A stretch of 64,000 nt of DNA from Larix kaempferi (Eukaryota > Streptophyta > Pinopsida > Pinales > Pinaceae): assembly GCA_027924585.1 (NCBI GenBank), contig BSBM01000809.1:2249001-2313000 (forward strand), given 5' to 3'. This document shows positions 44,329-55,933 of this stretch, one piece after another. Each line of letters starts with the position of its first letter. Position 1 is the stretch's first letter. The notes beneath the pieces were generated by a model. The model saw only the letters and a list, made by a program, of their open reading frames with translations. It did not search any database and was not told where the DNA came from. Both the position numbers and the translations under genes were made by a program.

Positions 44329-44346
44329 TCCCCGACAACGACGCCA
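44329..44346 (-). other. Gypsy (Athila-like) primer-binding site
   Basis: Minus strand TGGCGTCGTTGTCGGGGA. Plant Athila-type elements use TGGCGCCGTTGCCGGGGA, and the two differences are both C to T. It adjoins TGTTATCACT, the LTR boundary, after four bases. Confidence 0.75.
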
Positions 44347-44350
44347 AAAC

Positions 44351-44572
44351 TGTTATCACTCAGACACTAGCTGCCACTAGAATGTATCCCATCCAGGACG
44401 ATAGAGGATCGGGCAGCCAAGCTAGTGACACCTCAAGCACCAAGTCCACTGCTCAAATGAACGGTTGTCACACCGGACAAGGCATTTGTCACTTTAGACA
44501 AGGCACAAAGCCAAGTCAATGGGGAGACCCTATTCAACCAACGATGGTTGATACTCAAAATGAGACACCTAC
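44351..44572 (-). repeat. Gypsy LTR, part next to the primer site
   Basis: Begins TGTTATCACTCAGAC. It is interrupted at 44573 by Copia-2 and continues at 50609 after the duplicated target CCTAC. Confidence 0.65.
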
Positions 44573-45339
44573 TGTTAGATTTTCATACAATCATAGCATA
44601 ATAATTCAAATGCATAAATAGGATCACTAGAAGAAAGACAAAGCACAAAACAATAACACAAGAGTTTATCCTGGGAAACCCAAACGGGAGAAAACCCAAC
44701 AAACTTTGTATAGAGATAATAATTCCGAGAACATAGTACAATGATGAGAGAGAAAAGATGGAAATGATTTCCAAAGATAGAAACTCCAAAATAGTCTTCT
44801 CCTTCTACAGGTGTGAACTTCTCTCTCCAAGTGATGCGAACTTGTGTGAAGTGGATGAGTGAATAATGAGGTGAACTTTACCTCTTATTTATACAAATGC
44901 CAAACTGGACTTTTCCCTAACTGGGCCGACTTCTCTTGGGGAGCAATAAATAATTTAATTAAAATTTTTCTTTTGCTTGCTTTTCACCCCAAGGTTTACA
45001 TTGATTCTTTCAATGGTTTACATGATTAATTACCTCAAGTTCAACTCCCTTAGGAGGTACAATCAAGTACAATAAAATACAATAATAATATCTTCCGAAG
45101 TTGCACAAATTCCAACACTCCCTCTCAACAAAGAAGGTATTCTTCAGTCTTCATCAACATCATGATCATCTGGATTTCATCTGTACATCTACACTGTCTC
45201 CATCATCTCTATACATACTGAAGGTTGTCAACACAGTCTCAGTCCTTCGAGAAGTGTCATCATGCATCAACTCCACTAGTCCTTCGACGAGTCCAAGAGA
45301 GTCTCTCCATCCTACTTGGATGTTCGAGAGATAGGCTTT

Positions 45340-45890
45340 TACCATCCGCTATACCATCCGCTACCTGTTTGTCTCATCTGTTGATGGGATCCTCCCATAC
45401 CTGGTTGAGAACCTGGACGAGCAGATGTGCACGACCATCTACTACCTGCTCGTCTCATCTGCCGATGGGGTACTCCCATACCTGGTTGAGAACCGGAACG
45501 AGTAGAGGTACCTGTGCAATCACATGACCATCTACTACTTGTCCGTCTCATCTGCCGATGGGATTTCTCCCATACCTGGCTGAGAACCTGGACGAGCAAA
45601 GGCACGTGTGTGAACCCAACCATCTACTGCCTGTTCGACTCATCTGTCGATGGGATTTCTCCCATACTTGGTTGAGCACTTGGATGGGTAGAGGCACCTG
45701 GGTGAACCCGACCATCTACTGCCTGTTCAACTCATCTGTCAATGGGATTTCTCCCATACCTGGCTGAGCACCTGGACGAGTAGAGGCACCTGGGTGAACC
45801 CGACCATCTACTGCCTGTCTAACTCATCTGTCGATGTCATTTCTCCTATACCTGGCTGAGCACCTGGACAAGTAGAGACACCTGGGTGAA
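45340..45890. repeat. Copia-2 minisatellite, six units of 81-93 bp
   Basis: CTCATCTG anchors at about 45373, 45454, 45547, 45639, 45731 and 45823; the last four intervals are 92-93 bp. Each unit holds CATACCTGG(T/C)TGAG. It occupies the same slot (between RNase H and the polypurine tract) as the unrelated arrays in Copia-1. Confidence 0.9.
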
Positions 45891-45911
45891 TGCAGGGTAA
45901 ATATCTCTATA

Positions 45912-46302
45912 TCATCTCTCCCTCTCAAGGAGGGATACGTTCTCTTCTACTCCAAGTCTTTCATGAAAGTATTCGAACTTCATCCTAGAAAGAGGCTTGG
46001 TGAGAACATCTGCAGTCTGGTCATTTATCAGAATATACTGTAACTCGATCGCACCTTTCTGCACCATATCATGAATGAAGTGATATCGAATCTCTATATG
46101 CTTCGACCTGTCATGAAATATAGGATTCATTGACATCTGCACAGCTCTGGTTATCACAGTGGATCACGGTTGGCTCTGGAATTTGGCCAAACAATCATGC
46201 AAAGAGTTTACGAAGCCATACTACTTCTCGGGCTGCTGTACTAGCAGCCATATACTCGGCCTCTACAGTACTGAGTGCTACTGAGTTCTGCTTCTTGTCG
46301 CA
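45912..46302 (-). pseudogene. pol: Copia-2 RNase H end
   Basis: After a frameshift near 46300 the reading continues with MNPIFHDRSKHIEIRYHFIH, ILINDQTADVLTKPLSRMKF and EYFHERLGV, the copia C terminus. Confidence 0.88.
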
Positions 46303-47801
46303 CTAGGAAATCACTGCAAAACTTAAACTGAAGCAACATCCAGAAGTACTCTTCCTATTTGAAACACATTCGGCCCAATCTGAGTTTGCAAACCCTTGCA
46401 ATCTCAAATCACATTCTGAAGCATATCTCAGGCCATATCCCACAATGCCACGCAAGTATTTGAGCACATGCTTTGCAGCAATCCAGTGAATCTGCCTTGA
46501 CTCACACACAAACTGACCGAGGGCATTCACAACAAAACATATGTCTGGTTTGGTGTTTGTCAGATACATCAAGGACCCAATCATCTGGCGATACATAGTA
46601 GGATCAATCAAATCTGAACTTGAAGCAGAATCCCTCAGCTTCTTCAAATTTGCATCCATTGGAGTAGCCATGGACTTACAGTCCAACATTCTGAATCTCT
46701 TCAGAATATCTATGGTGTATTTTCCTTGAACTAGGAAAATCTCCTTCTGCCTCTGCCATACTTCTAATCCCAAGAAGTAATGCATCAATCCAAGATCCTT
46801 CATTTCGAACTCAGAGGCGAGTTTCTTGTTACACCATATGATAAGTTTCTTATTTCCAGTGAGAAACAGGTCATCAACATATAGTACCAAAATTAGTGGC
46901 TCATCATCTACAACCTTGTAGTAAAGGTTGGGGTTTGCATCACTCTTGGTAAATCCCAAGCTCACCAGGAATCCGTCTATCCATCCTACCAAGCACGGGG
47001 TGCTTGCTTGAGCCCATACAGTGCCTTTTTCAATCTGCATATGTGAGACTCCTTTCCGTGGACAATAAACCCTTATGGTTGCTCAATGTATACTTCTTCA
47101 TCAATAACACCATTGATAAAGGTTGTCCTAACATCCATCTGATGCAACTTCCATCCCATAGCTGAAGTGATGGTAGATCTGATGGAAGTATATCGAGCCA
47201 CAGGAGTAAATGTCTCATCATAATCGACTCGCTCTTTCTGAGAGAACCCTCTGGCAACAAATCTAACCTTGTATTTTTCAACACTCCCATTTGCTCCATG
47301 CTTGATTTTGTATAACCACTTGGAAGCTACTACTGACTTCTCCTCAGGTCTCGACAAAACCTCCCACACGTCGTTCTTCATGATGGATTGGTATTCTTCC
47401 ACCATGGCATCCTCCCAAACTTGGTGTCTGGATGCTTCTTCATAAGTGGTTGGTTCTGAGTCAATGATGTTACTCATCAATTCTACATAACTGGAGAACG
47501 TCTAAGGTCTTTTGCCTTCTCTGAAAGCACCATGTGGAGCTTCATGCCCCTCTGCATCCTGCAAAGTCTCTTGTGCCCATCTAGGCCTTTTCCGGCCTAC
47601 TGCAATATCTCTGGGAACATCAATTGGATCAATGGGATCGATGGGTTCATCCTTTTCTGCTAAATCCCTTTGAACTGGAGGGGTAGATGATCTCATCTCC
47701 TTTGGTTTTAGCTTTTCTTCATCATCGATCTCCATATCTGATCCTTTGCCTTTTCTGATAACCATCTCTTCTTCAAAGGTCACATTCCTATTGACTTTCA
47801 A
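46303..47801 (-). pseudogene. pol: Copia-2 reverse transcriptase
   Basis: A linker rich in Pro and Asp (repeat DPIDPIDPID) leads to YQSIMKNDVWEVLSRPEEKS and VARGFSQKERVDYDETFTPV. A TAA occurs after YIEQP where Gln is expected, then KKALYGLKQAPRAW with a further stop and frameshift, then SLGFTKSDANPNLYYK, LVLYVDDLFLTG (YVDD box) and EMKDLGLMHYFLGLEVW. All blocks of a copia RT are present, unlike Copia-1. Confidence 0.92.
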
Positions 47802-48850
47802 TATGTCTGGCTCTTAGGATGTAGATTCTATAGATTTTGGATGCTTCTGCCCATAAGAACATAGGTAGACTTTGGTCATGTATCATGGATTTGGCTGCCT
47901 CCACAATAGTTCTATTCTTCCTTTCAACAACCCCATTTTGTTGAGGGTTGTAAGGAACTGTGAGCTCCCTCTTAATTCCTGCTTCCTTGTAGAAATCATT
48001 GAATTTTGTAGAGGTGTATTCTCCACCATTATCTGATCTCAGGACCTTGATCCTCTTTCCTAGCAAATTCTTGACTTGTGCTTTGAATTTGTTGAGTACT
48101 TCCTCGGATTCCTTCGACTTGAGAAAGTATATCCAAGTCTTCCGTGAGTAGTCATCAATGAATGTCATGTATTAATGATATCCACCCAATGAAGCAACTG
48201 TCATGGGTCTGCACAAGTTAGAGTGTACTAGATCCAAATTTTTTTTAGATCTACTCTCACTATCTAGAAAAGATCTCTTGGCATTCTTGCCAAGTGCACA
48301 TCCTCTACATGTTCCATCATGATCCACTTGAAGCACTGGTAAACCTGTCACTATATTCTTCAATACTGGGAGAGCTCGATAATTTAGATGAGCTAGTCTT
48401 CTGTGCCATAGTTCGTCCATACTTGTAGAATCATGGACTAGGGCTTGGACTGGTGGAGTGTTTAGACGATACAAGCTCTCCTCTCTTACACCAATAACCT
48501 TGGTTGTATTCATGCTTGAGTTCTTGTACCAAGTAAGTACTTTCCCTTTTGAGAAAGCTACTCTATATCCCTTGTCCTCCAAGGCTGAGATGGAGACAAG
48601 GTTTCTTTTCATACCAGGTACATAGAGCACATCACTCAATCGTAGTGTATCACTTGATTCTAGCTGAAGGGAGGTGGTCCCAGATCCCTTCATAGTGCAG
48701 TTAACATCATCTCCAAGTACAACACGGAGATGAGAATCTTTCTCAACTAATTCTGAAAGATTTTCTTTATAACCTGTCATGTGTATAGAAGCACCACTAT
48801 CTATGAGCCAAGTATCACTAGTGGTGGGAACGGTACTTGATAAAGCTGAT
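47788..48850 (-). pseudogene. pol: Copia-2 protease and integrase
   Basis: The protease motif WLIDSGASIHMTG is intact, then VLYVPGMKRNLVSISALEDK. The pre-integrase zinc-binding block LWHRRLAHLNYRALP and CRGCALGK follows. In the integrase core the first catalytic Asp is Asn (HSNLCRPM where the family has HSDxCGPM). A TAA stop follows GGYH. The second Asp (LRSDNGGEYTS) and Glu (NGVVERKNRT) remain. The core is cut off after LWAEASKIYRIYILRA; the conserved C-terminal part of integrase is deleted. Confidence 0.92.
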
Positions 48851-49681
48851 ATGATGACCTTCTACATCAGCAGTTGAGGCTTCATGCTTTCTTTTGTTTG
48901 GGTTTCGGCTATTACTGGTGTAATGACCATATTTCTTGCACTGGTAGCATTGTATCTGAGATAAGTCCTTCTTCTTCTTCTTCTGATCTGGGGGTGGACT
49001 TGATCTCCTACCTTGGTGCTTGTGTTTGTGGAACTTCCTTCCCTTTCACTTCCCTTTCTTGGCATGGGATACAAATGTTTGATTCTCCTCAGGTTGAGTG
49101 CCATGAAGTCTTTGTCGTGCTGCTATTCTTGTCTCTTCCTGAGTACAATCTGCCCATAGCTTATCAAATTTGGGTAGTTTGGATCTACCGCTTATACTTT
49201 GGATGAAAGACTCCCAAGATGGTGGGAGACCATTTAGAGTAGTGATGACAAGCTCCTTTTCATCAATGGGATCTCCATTGATACTAAGCTTGTCCCTTAG
49301 TTCTGTGATCCTCATGAAATATAAGGCAATGGATTCTGACTTGGACATCTTCATATTTGATAACTGGTTCCTCAATGTGAGTGTCACATTGATACTACTA
49401 TATTCAAATAGCTTCTTTATGGTCTTGAACATCTTTCTAGCAGTCTTCTTACCTGATATTTGAGGAACCAAATGGTCTCTAACTGAATCCACCAAAATCC
49501 TTCTCGCTCTGGCATCATTCTTCCTCCATTGAGATTTGTCTTCTTCGGCTTCTGGTTCTGGGACCTTCTCATTGACAAACTGCAAGATATCATTTTCTTC
49601 TAGTTGATGAAGAACACTAGACTTCCAAGAGATGAAGTTGGAGGCCCCTTCCAGACGATCTTCAACCTTCATTCCAATCAT
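48851..49681 (-). pseudogene. gag: Copia-2 gag
   Basis: Starts MIGMKVEDRLEGASNFISWK, a UBN2-type gag, with LNGLPPSWESFIQSISGRSK. An in-frame TGA (49046-49048) follows SHAKKGK. The same frame then gives a Lys-rich stretch and the zinc knuckle CYQCKKYGHYTSNS, in which the fourth ligand Cys is replaced by Ser. The frame is lost before the protease. Confidence 0.9.
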
Positions 49682-50052
49682 CTTGTCTGCAGATCTGGAA
49701 CAAAAACCCTAGCAAGAGCTAGGTCAAAAATGAAAGTTGAAATTTTGGAAAACTGACTCCATAAGTAGATGCACCCTAGCAAGGCGAGTTGAGTGGAGGT
49801 AGGGATGAGCCAAAACTATGGGGTATGTAGGTCAAAAATTGAAACCCTAATTTCTACTGCAGTTGCAGAATTAGGTCAAAAATTGAAAGTTCTCAGAATT
49901 GAGTTCTGCCTTCACCAAAAGATGCACCCTCCTTAGATCGAAATTCCCTAGGCTCTTTTTTCTGCCAAAAAGTTGAGTGAAGGCTTTGAAAGATGAAATC
50001 CTAGTTCCGGAAGTGTTCCGACAATGTTTCGGCAATGGCTTCTTCTAGTATC

Positions 50053-50064
50053 GCTTTGATACCA
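50053..50064 (-). other. Copia-2 primer-binding site
   Basis: Minus strand TGGTATCAAAGC, one mismatch from the initiator-Met tRNA complement, abutting the 5' LTR. Confidence 0.9.
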
Positions 50065-50613
50065 TGTTAGATTTTCATATATTCATAGCATTATAATTCA
50101 AATGCATAAATAGGATCACTAGAAGAAAGACAAAAGACAAAACAATAACACAATAGTTTATCCTGGGAAACCCAAACGGGAGAAAACCCAACAACCTTCG
50201 TATAGAGATAATAATTCCGAGAACAGAGTACAATGATGAGAGAGAAAAGATGGAAATGCTTTCCAAAGATAGAAACCCCAAAATAGTCTTCTCCTTCTAC
50301 AGGTGCGAACTTCTCTCTCCAAGTGATGCGAACTTGTGTGAAGTGGATGAGTGAATGATGTGGTGAACTTTACCTCTTATTTATACAAGTGCCAAATTGG
50401 ACTTTCCCTAACCGGGCTGACTTCTCTTGGGGAGCAATAAATAATTTAATTTTAATTTTTCTTTTGCTTGCTTTTCACCCCAAGGTTTACATTGATTCTT
50501 TCAATGGTTTACATGATTAATTACATCAAGTTCAACTCCCTTAGGAGGTACAATCAAGTACAATAAAATACAATAATAATATCTTCCGAAGTTGCACAAA
50601 TTCCAACACCTAC

Positions 50614-51044
50614 AACCCCAAAATAAGCAACGAAGGACAAGGGGGTGCACTTTTTCCCAAGGACGCCATAGGAAATACAAAATACATCATAATGAAATAA
50701 TATAACAATGTGGTACATGATGGGGGTCACCTTAGGGGCTCAATTCACCCTAGGAACCAACTTTAATACATCACATCAAGATACAATATGAGAATAAATC
50801 AAATGCTAAGGTGAGGGGCGCCCGTCATGGGGGCGTCCTCCCTAGATGAACCAAAATAATAAATGTGGACACCATGTTGAGAATAATGATGGAGAATGAT
50901 CCATAGAGCCAAGATACATCATAATACATTGTCCCATACCATTCCCTAGCTATGAATTAGCCAGATCGACCTCCTTGAGGTAGCTATGGTCACTTGATCA
51001 TTTATAATTAATTGCTTGGTATGCTCCGTAAATATTTAATATGC
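50614..51044 (-). repeat. Gypsy LTR continuation
   Basis: Resumes the LTR split by Copia-2. It contains an inverted GGGGCGCCCGTCATGGGGGCG segment (near 50816). The far end is not defined; hAT coding sequence is readable from about 51045. Confidence 0.45.
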
Positions 51045-52677
51045 CCATGGTTGGAAATACAAGGATGCACAATATATGGGTGAGTTGTTCATCAAAGTCA
51101 TTGAAGACGTAGGTGTTGATTCTTGTGTACAAATCATCACGGACAATGCACCTGTTTGCAAGGCTGCTGGCATGCTTGTGGAAGCTAACTATCCACAGGC
51201 ATTTTCATTTTGGACACCTTGCATAATTGCGTTGCTAATTTGCTCATTCATTTGAGTTGTTAGTTGTAGTCTTGTAGAGTCTAGAGTCTAGACTCATTTA
51301 TATTTTATTTTATTGATCTTACATGTATTTTGGACACCTTGCATTGTCCATTCTTTGAATTTAGCACTGAAATCTATTGCTTCAGATGTGACATGGATTG
51401 ACAAACTTATTGAGGATGCACGCCATATCCGTAACTTTGTACAAAACCACACCAATGCCCTCACAATCTACAAAGAGTACACACATCTTTCATTGTTGAA
51501 GGTTGCAGATACTTGGTTTGCTTCCTCATTCATCATGCTCAAGAGGTTGAGAGAGGTCAAAACCGCTGTTGGGTCCATGGTTATTTTCAGAGTTTTGATC
51601 CTTTTGGAGAAAAACGAATAAGGTTGCTTCAAAAATGTAAAGGACATAGTGCTAGATGATGGTTGGTGGGAGAGGGTAGATCTTACCATTAGGATCATGG
51701 AGCTGGTCATTTCTTTGTTGCGGTTTGCAGACACGGACCAACCCATCCTAGCAGATGTTTATGAGGGGTGGTTTGCAGACATGGACCAACCCATCCTAGC
51801 AGATGTTTATGAGGGGTGGGATTCCATGATTGAGTCCATGAGGACCATTGTTATGGAGAATGAGTGTGTCGAGTATGAGACATTGGCAGAGAACTTATGG
51901 TCCACCATACAAGATATTCTTATCTCCAGGTGGGATAAGAATTGCACACCTTTGCATTGCTTGGCCCACTCATTGAACCCCAAGTTCTACGGTCATGATT
52001 GGCTCAATGGTGGGTCGGGGCCCTCATGCAAAGTCCCTCCTCACATGGATGGAGAGATCTCACAGGGGAGGAAGACAACATTTAGACGGCTACTTCAGGA
52101 TAGAGACCTACATGAGGAGGTGGATGAGGGATTTGAAGAGTTTTCCACTGGCACTGGGAGATTTGGAGGATATGAGGTGCTTAGAGATATGGGGGTTAAG
52201 AAACCGTATGTTTGGTGGGCAACTCATGGGGCAACATGCCCTCTTCTACAGAAGATAGTCTTGAGGGTCATCTCTCAAGTTACTTCATCCTCTTGTTGTG
52301 AGAGGAATTGGAGCACATATGGGAACTTGTACAGTTTGAAGAAGAGCAGGCTTGAGCAGTCCAGGGCAGAGACGATGGTGTGCACTCCAACCTTCGTCTT
52401 ATTTACAGGAAGAGGGAGGAGTGGGTGAAGGGAAAGACAAAGATGTGGGATGTCTTTCCTAATGATATAGGTTTGGACAACAGTACTGAGTTGGCATTAG
52501 CCAACATGGATCTTAATGATCCAGTGCTAGAGCCGGCCACTTTTGATGATGGTGATCCTATGTAGGGGTCATCCTCCACACCAACAGATGCAGATCGTTA
52601 GATGGGTAGAGAGAAGGAGGATGATGAGGATCATGGTAGTGATGAGTTTGTTGATTCAGGCATGGAGGAGGACTATT
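51045..52677 (+). pseudogene. hAT-family transposase
   Basis: Blocks in order: GELFIKVIEDVGVDSCVQII and TDNAPVCKAAGMLV (DUF659/RNase H-like region with the TDNA motif), a 115-bp interruption flanked by TTTTGGACACCTTGCAT repeats, then FWTPCIVHSLNLALKSIA, LLKVADTWFASSFIMLKRL, LHCLAHSLNPKFY and the C-terminal dimerisation domain SSCCERNWSTYGNLYSLKKS. A frameshift near 52385 moves the reading to VHSNLRLIYRKREEWVKGK. A TAG at 52563 and a later stop end it. It would bind element ends and cut in the nucleus; this copy is broken. Confidence 0.85.
51723..51818 (+). repeat. 48-bp in-frame duplication in the transposase
   Basis: Two copies of a unit encoding FAD(T/M)DQPILADVYEGW, nearly identical. Confidence 0.9.
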
Positions 52678-52999
52678 GACAGATGAGATTCTTCTATCTT
52701 GATCTCACCTATGATCTACCCCTTTTTGTATTTACTATTTACTACTATTAGTTGCCATTGGCATTCCGACATCTATGTAATACATTTTGATTTTGATAAC
52801 TTAATGAGCAATACGGTTTCGACATCTTGAGCTATCATCTTTGTGTCTCATTGTGATTTGTGAATGACAAAATGTGTATTGTCTATTGATTCTAAATTTC
52901 TAATTAGTAATTTCCATTGAATATTTGTAAATGTTCTAGTTTCTAAAAAAAATTGGATCTATATGTCTATATTTTTAAAAATTAATATATAAATTTTTT

Positions 53000-53030
<31 letters not shown>
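53000..53030. repeat. (TA)n microsatellite
   Basis: About 14 TA units just inside the hAT 3' terminus. The related element has TA repeats near its own terminus too. Confidence 0.85.
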
Positions 53031-53031
<1 letters not shown>

Positions 53032-53115
53032 ACGTGTCCTCCATGTCCTGATTCTGGGGGTCACCGAGTCCGTGTCGGACACTTGTGTCCCGTGTTCTCG
53101 TGTCAGGTGACTTTG

Positions 53116-53669
53116 TGGGAAGTGACTTTTTATGGTTGGTAGAGTTTTAGCTTAGAAAAAAGACTTGCAGTGAGCAATAAATGGAGTGAGAAATACTGGC
53201 ACAATTGGGGAGAATTTTGACTATTTTGGACCCCAGAACTATTGCCAGGGATGTGCAGTAGTACCCTTTTATGAGAATATCATTTGAGTATTACAAACAG
53301 AATACAAAGAAACACTGCACATAAACAACTGAACATTATTTACACCAGATAAATGGCAAGTGTCCTGTTTTGGCCTTATAGAGTCTTTTATTGACTTTTA
53401 ATTGATATGACCTTCATATATATATATATCTTTTGAATACTAAACGCTGTCTAGTGCTCATCCTACTCTTTGCTTGAATATTGGATGTAAAGAAAGTTCA
53501 GTACCGTGGGCTTGCCTTGCGTTACTTCCTATCAAACAATTTATGGGGTGAACATTTTAAAATTCCAGTTTAAAGCTTGTGTTTTTTTCTGATAGAGTAT
53601 ATATATTGAATGTTGTTCACCAGTTTAATTTATTTGTAACCATTGAAGTTGTGTTTTACGTGACTGCAG
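53116..53669 (+). other. End of the presumed giant intron
   Basis: AT-rich, pyrimidine-rich toward its end, and closes with TTTTACGTGACTGCAG. No repeat was recognised in the last 500 bp, as expected for original intron sequence. Confidence 0.5.
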
Positions 53670-53714
53670 AATGAGAATGATGGTGTAAAGTGGCCATTTG
53701 TTGAAGCTGGATAA
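53670..53714 (+). CDS. HDA6-like: Candidate last exon of the histone deacetylase
   Basis: After GTGACTGCAG, phase-0 codons read NENDGVKWPFVEAG and stop at TAA (53712-53714). Phase agrees with the exon ending at 2555. Plant class I deacetylases have variable acidic tails, so homology cannot decide. Support comes from the acceptor quality, the phase, the absence of any coding family in the following sequence, and a poly(A) motif 200 bp on. The stretch is short enough to arise by chance; transcript data would settle it. Confidence 0.5.
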   Translation, partial: NENDGVKWPFVEAG

Positions 53715-53940
53715 AGAGTATATTATGGAGGAAACAAGCAGGAGTTTCAGATCATTTGCATGATTCCAAGAAGAATATTGTTCTCTGGAAGCCAAAGAGC
53801 TACGGGAAATGGAATTTTCAAATGGTCGTTTCTATTTCTCTACTTCCCAGGCAGATGGAATTGTATTTCTATCTTCGTAGTGTTCAAGCTTATTGTACAT
53901 AAAGAAAACAGATACTAATAAAATTTTGTCAGTTTTATTT
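53715..53940 (+). other. Probable 3' untranslated region
   Basis: About 225 bp between the stop at 53712 and the poly(A) signal region. It has T-rich upstream elements and no ORF. Confidence 0.45.
53917..53922 (+). terminator. Poly(A) signal AATAAA
   Basis: AATAAA inside GATACTAATAAAATTTTG, at the usual distance from the candidate stop codon and followed by T-rich sequence. Confidence 0.5.
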
Positions 53941-55930
53941 TGCCCATAATGTTTTACTGTGCCATCTGGTCTCTGAGATGTACGCTAATTCGTCATTTAA
54001 GAAGACTCGGTTACATAGCAATCCACAAGTGGCATGGTAGAAACATAAATTCAGAGCTGTATTTTTACCATGTGGTGCTTGTATTTAAATTACTGATTAT
54101 AATCTTTTTCTTCGATCTTCAAATGATCCTACATCCTCCTGGCCAACGTTTATGGTCGCATAAATGTAACTTTCCAAAGTTCAATTCTCCATTGTTCTCT
54201 ATAAATCCTTTTTCAGAAACTGAAAAGCTATAGATGATTCAAAGTCGACCAATGAGAACAGAATCATTTTTCGTTGTAGTTCACAGTTGAATGTGTGTTC
54301 TTGTGGTCTGACAGCATATGATGTCATTTTCTTTCTAGATTTTATCTTATTAAACTACGGAAAGATAGTTACGGAGGACAAAAATCCTACTCAATGCACA
54401 CCATGCTGGCGTTGCTTTGGCATTGGACTGACTTCAAAACAATCATCTATAGCCTTTCCTTGATGGCCCGAGTATCTTTTGACAGTCTGACCAGTCGTCT
54501 CTACTTGTCCATTTACTAGAAAATATATGAAAACCTGATTCCTGAAGACTGTCTGTTTTAACTTTATGCCAATGTTATCAGAACCAGAACTGGAACTGGT
54601 TGGCCCAAAATTACGAACCACACTGGCACTCCATTAAAAAGTTGTTGAAAAAATAATTAAAATATTTTAATTTTAATAAAAGACTCTATTTGTGTACCTA
54701 AATAAAAAAATTAGACAACAAATTTGTGAAGTTTCCTCATTTATATTGCATGTTGTTGGGCTCTGGCGGTGCTTAGGATTAATGGCCTAAGATATACCAG
54801 AACATTTATTTAAATTATCGATCTGGGGTCACAGACTTGTGAAAGCGTCTACACTGTTTGTGCAATCCTAGGTTTCTTCACTGTTTAGGTGTTTCGTGGA
54901 GGTATTTTCTGATTTCGGAATTTTCTAACTCTAAGTTTTAACACTATGCTAATGGAAATTTATACAAGGTCTATGAAAAATTACTAATGTGACAGGGATC
55001 CTAGTCCTACCAGGTTTATTTAAAGAACAACCTAATTCCACGAAATCTATTCAGCAGAGTGTACTGCTGCCACTCTTGGCACACAGAGTGACTTGGGGAG
55101 GAGCACTTTTACTTTTAACAGAAAATAAACTGCAATCGAGAAAGTAAATCTAATTGTGTCATATTAATTCAGCCAAGCTTACTGCTACGACATTTTGGCA
55201 TACAGATCTTAATAAGGCAAATCGCACTCTAAATATGAAGCTCAAATCAAGTTTGTAGGAAAGAAACCTTGAAACAACTGAATGAAACTATCATTAAATC
55301 GACAAGGAAAAATATTCTACAGCAGCATAAATCACACAACTGAATACTTTAAAGAAAGAAAACAAGAACTATTAATGGATCAGCTGCACACTGTAGAGCG
55401 GGCCTTTCTCTATAGCGTTTAGATGATCCTTCGAAATTACAGTAAGGCAATTTAACGGTCAGATTTTGTATTCTTTTTCCCCAATAAAACCTTGGGGATT
55501 CTTCAAAACATTCCTTTGTACATTTAAAAAAATAGTTTTTGGGCGGTTGCCCTTCCTTCAGGAAACTAACTACCAAAATAGTTCTCTATAACCAGACCCA
55601 TTTATCCCAAAAATAGGAGCATGACGTAGTACACTCAAGAAGAGGGCACGATCCAGAAACGTGTTACATTCTTCCGCTGTTGTTTGGACGGTTGCCACAT
55701 ATCACGATATTGTTGGGTTTGTGCCCACCGATTCATTGTATAAAACATAATGCAAATTCCTTTTCTATTGATGACGATTGTATACAAATCCTGAAAAATC
55801 TGGTTAACACCTGGAAATAAAACGACCATCCTTTTGGCTTTGCATCTGTATGAAACAAGAGTACTAACACACCCATCTATTTTAATACAAAAAATATGTA
55901 TGTAAATGTAGTGCTTTCAAAGATAGTGAA
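53941..55930. other. Intergenic sequence, no gene seen
   Basis: Short ORFs only, none with a recognisable domain. No tandem arrays or terminal repeats noticed. Confidence 0.45.
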
Positions 55931-55933
55931 GTC

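Larger units (their letters stand above)
44573..50608 (-). mobile_element. Copia-2: LTR retrotransposon (TSD CCTAC)
   Basis: LTRs 44573-45117 (545 bp) and 50065-50608 (544 bp) begin TGTTAGATTTTCAT and end CAAATTCCAACA. CCTAC flanks both ends (44568-44572, 50609-50613). Minus-strand order: gag, protease, integrase, RT, RNase H, minisatellite, polypurine tract. About 21 substitutions and one indel between LTRs by eye (near 4 per cent), roughly twice Copia-1. The coding region is broken in several places. It is nested in the gypsy LTR, so that gypsy element is older. Confidence 0.97.
51045..53115 (+). mobile_element. hAT transposon, 5' end not resolved
   Basis: Holds a hAT transposase reading and ends with the GTGTCC-rich terminus (53032-53108) shared with the element at 14890-16065. 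The N-terminal BED zinc finger and the 5' terminus are not recognisable, so the copy is probably 5'-truncated. Confidence 0.75.

Noticed and set aside
45225-45767. Several ORFs on both strands
   Set aside because: They translate the 92-bp minisatellite of Copia-2.
54391-54621. 76-codon minus-strand ORF downstream of the deacetylase
   Set aside because: No recognisable domain, no neighbouring exon pattern; probably chance.
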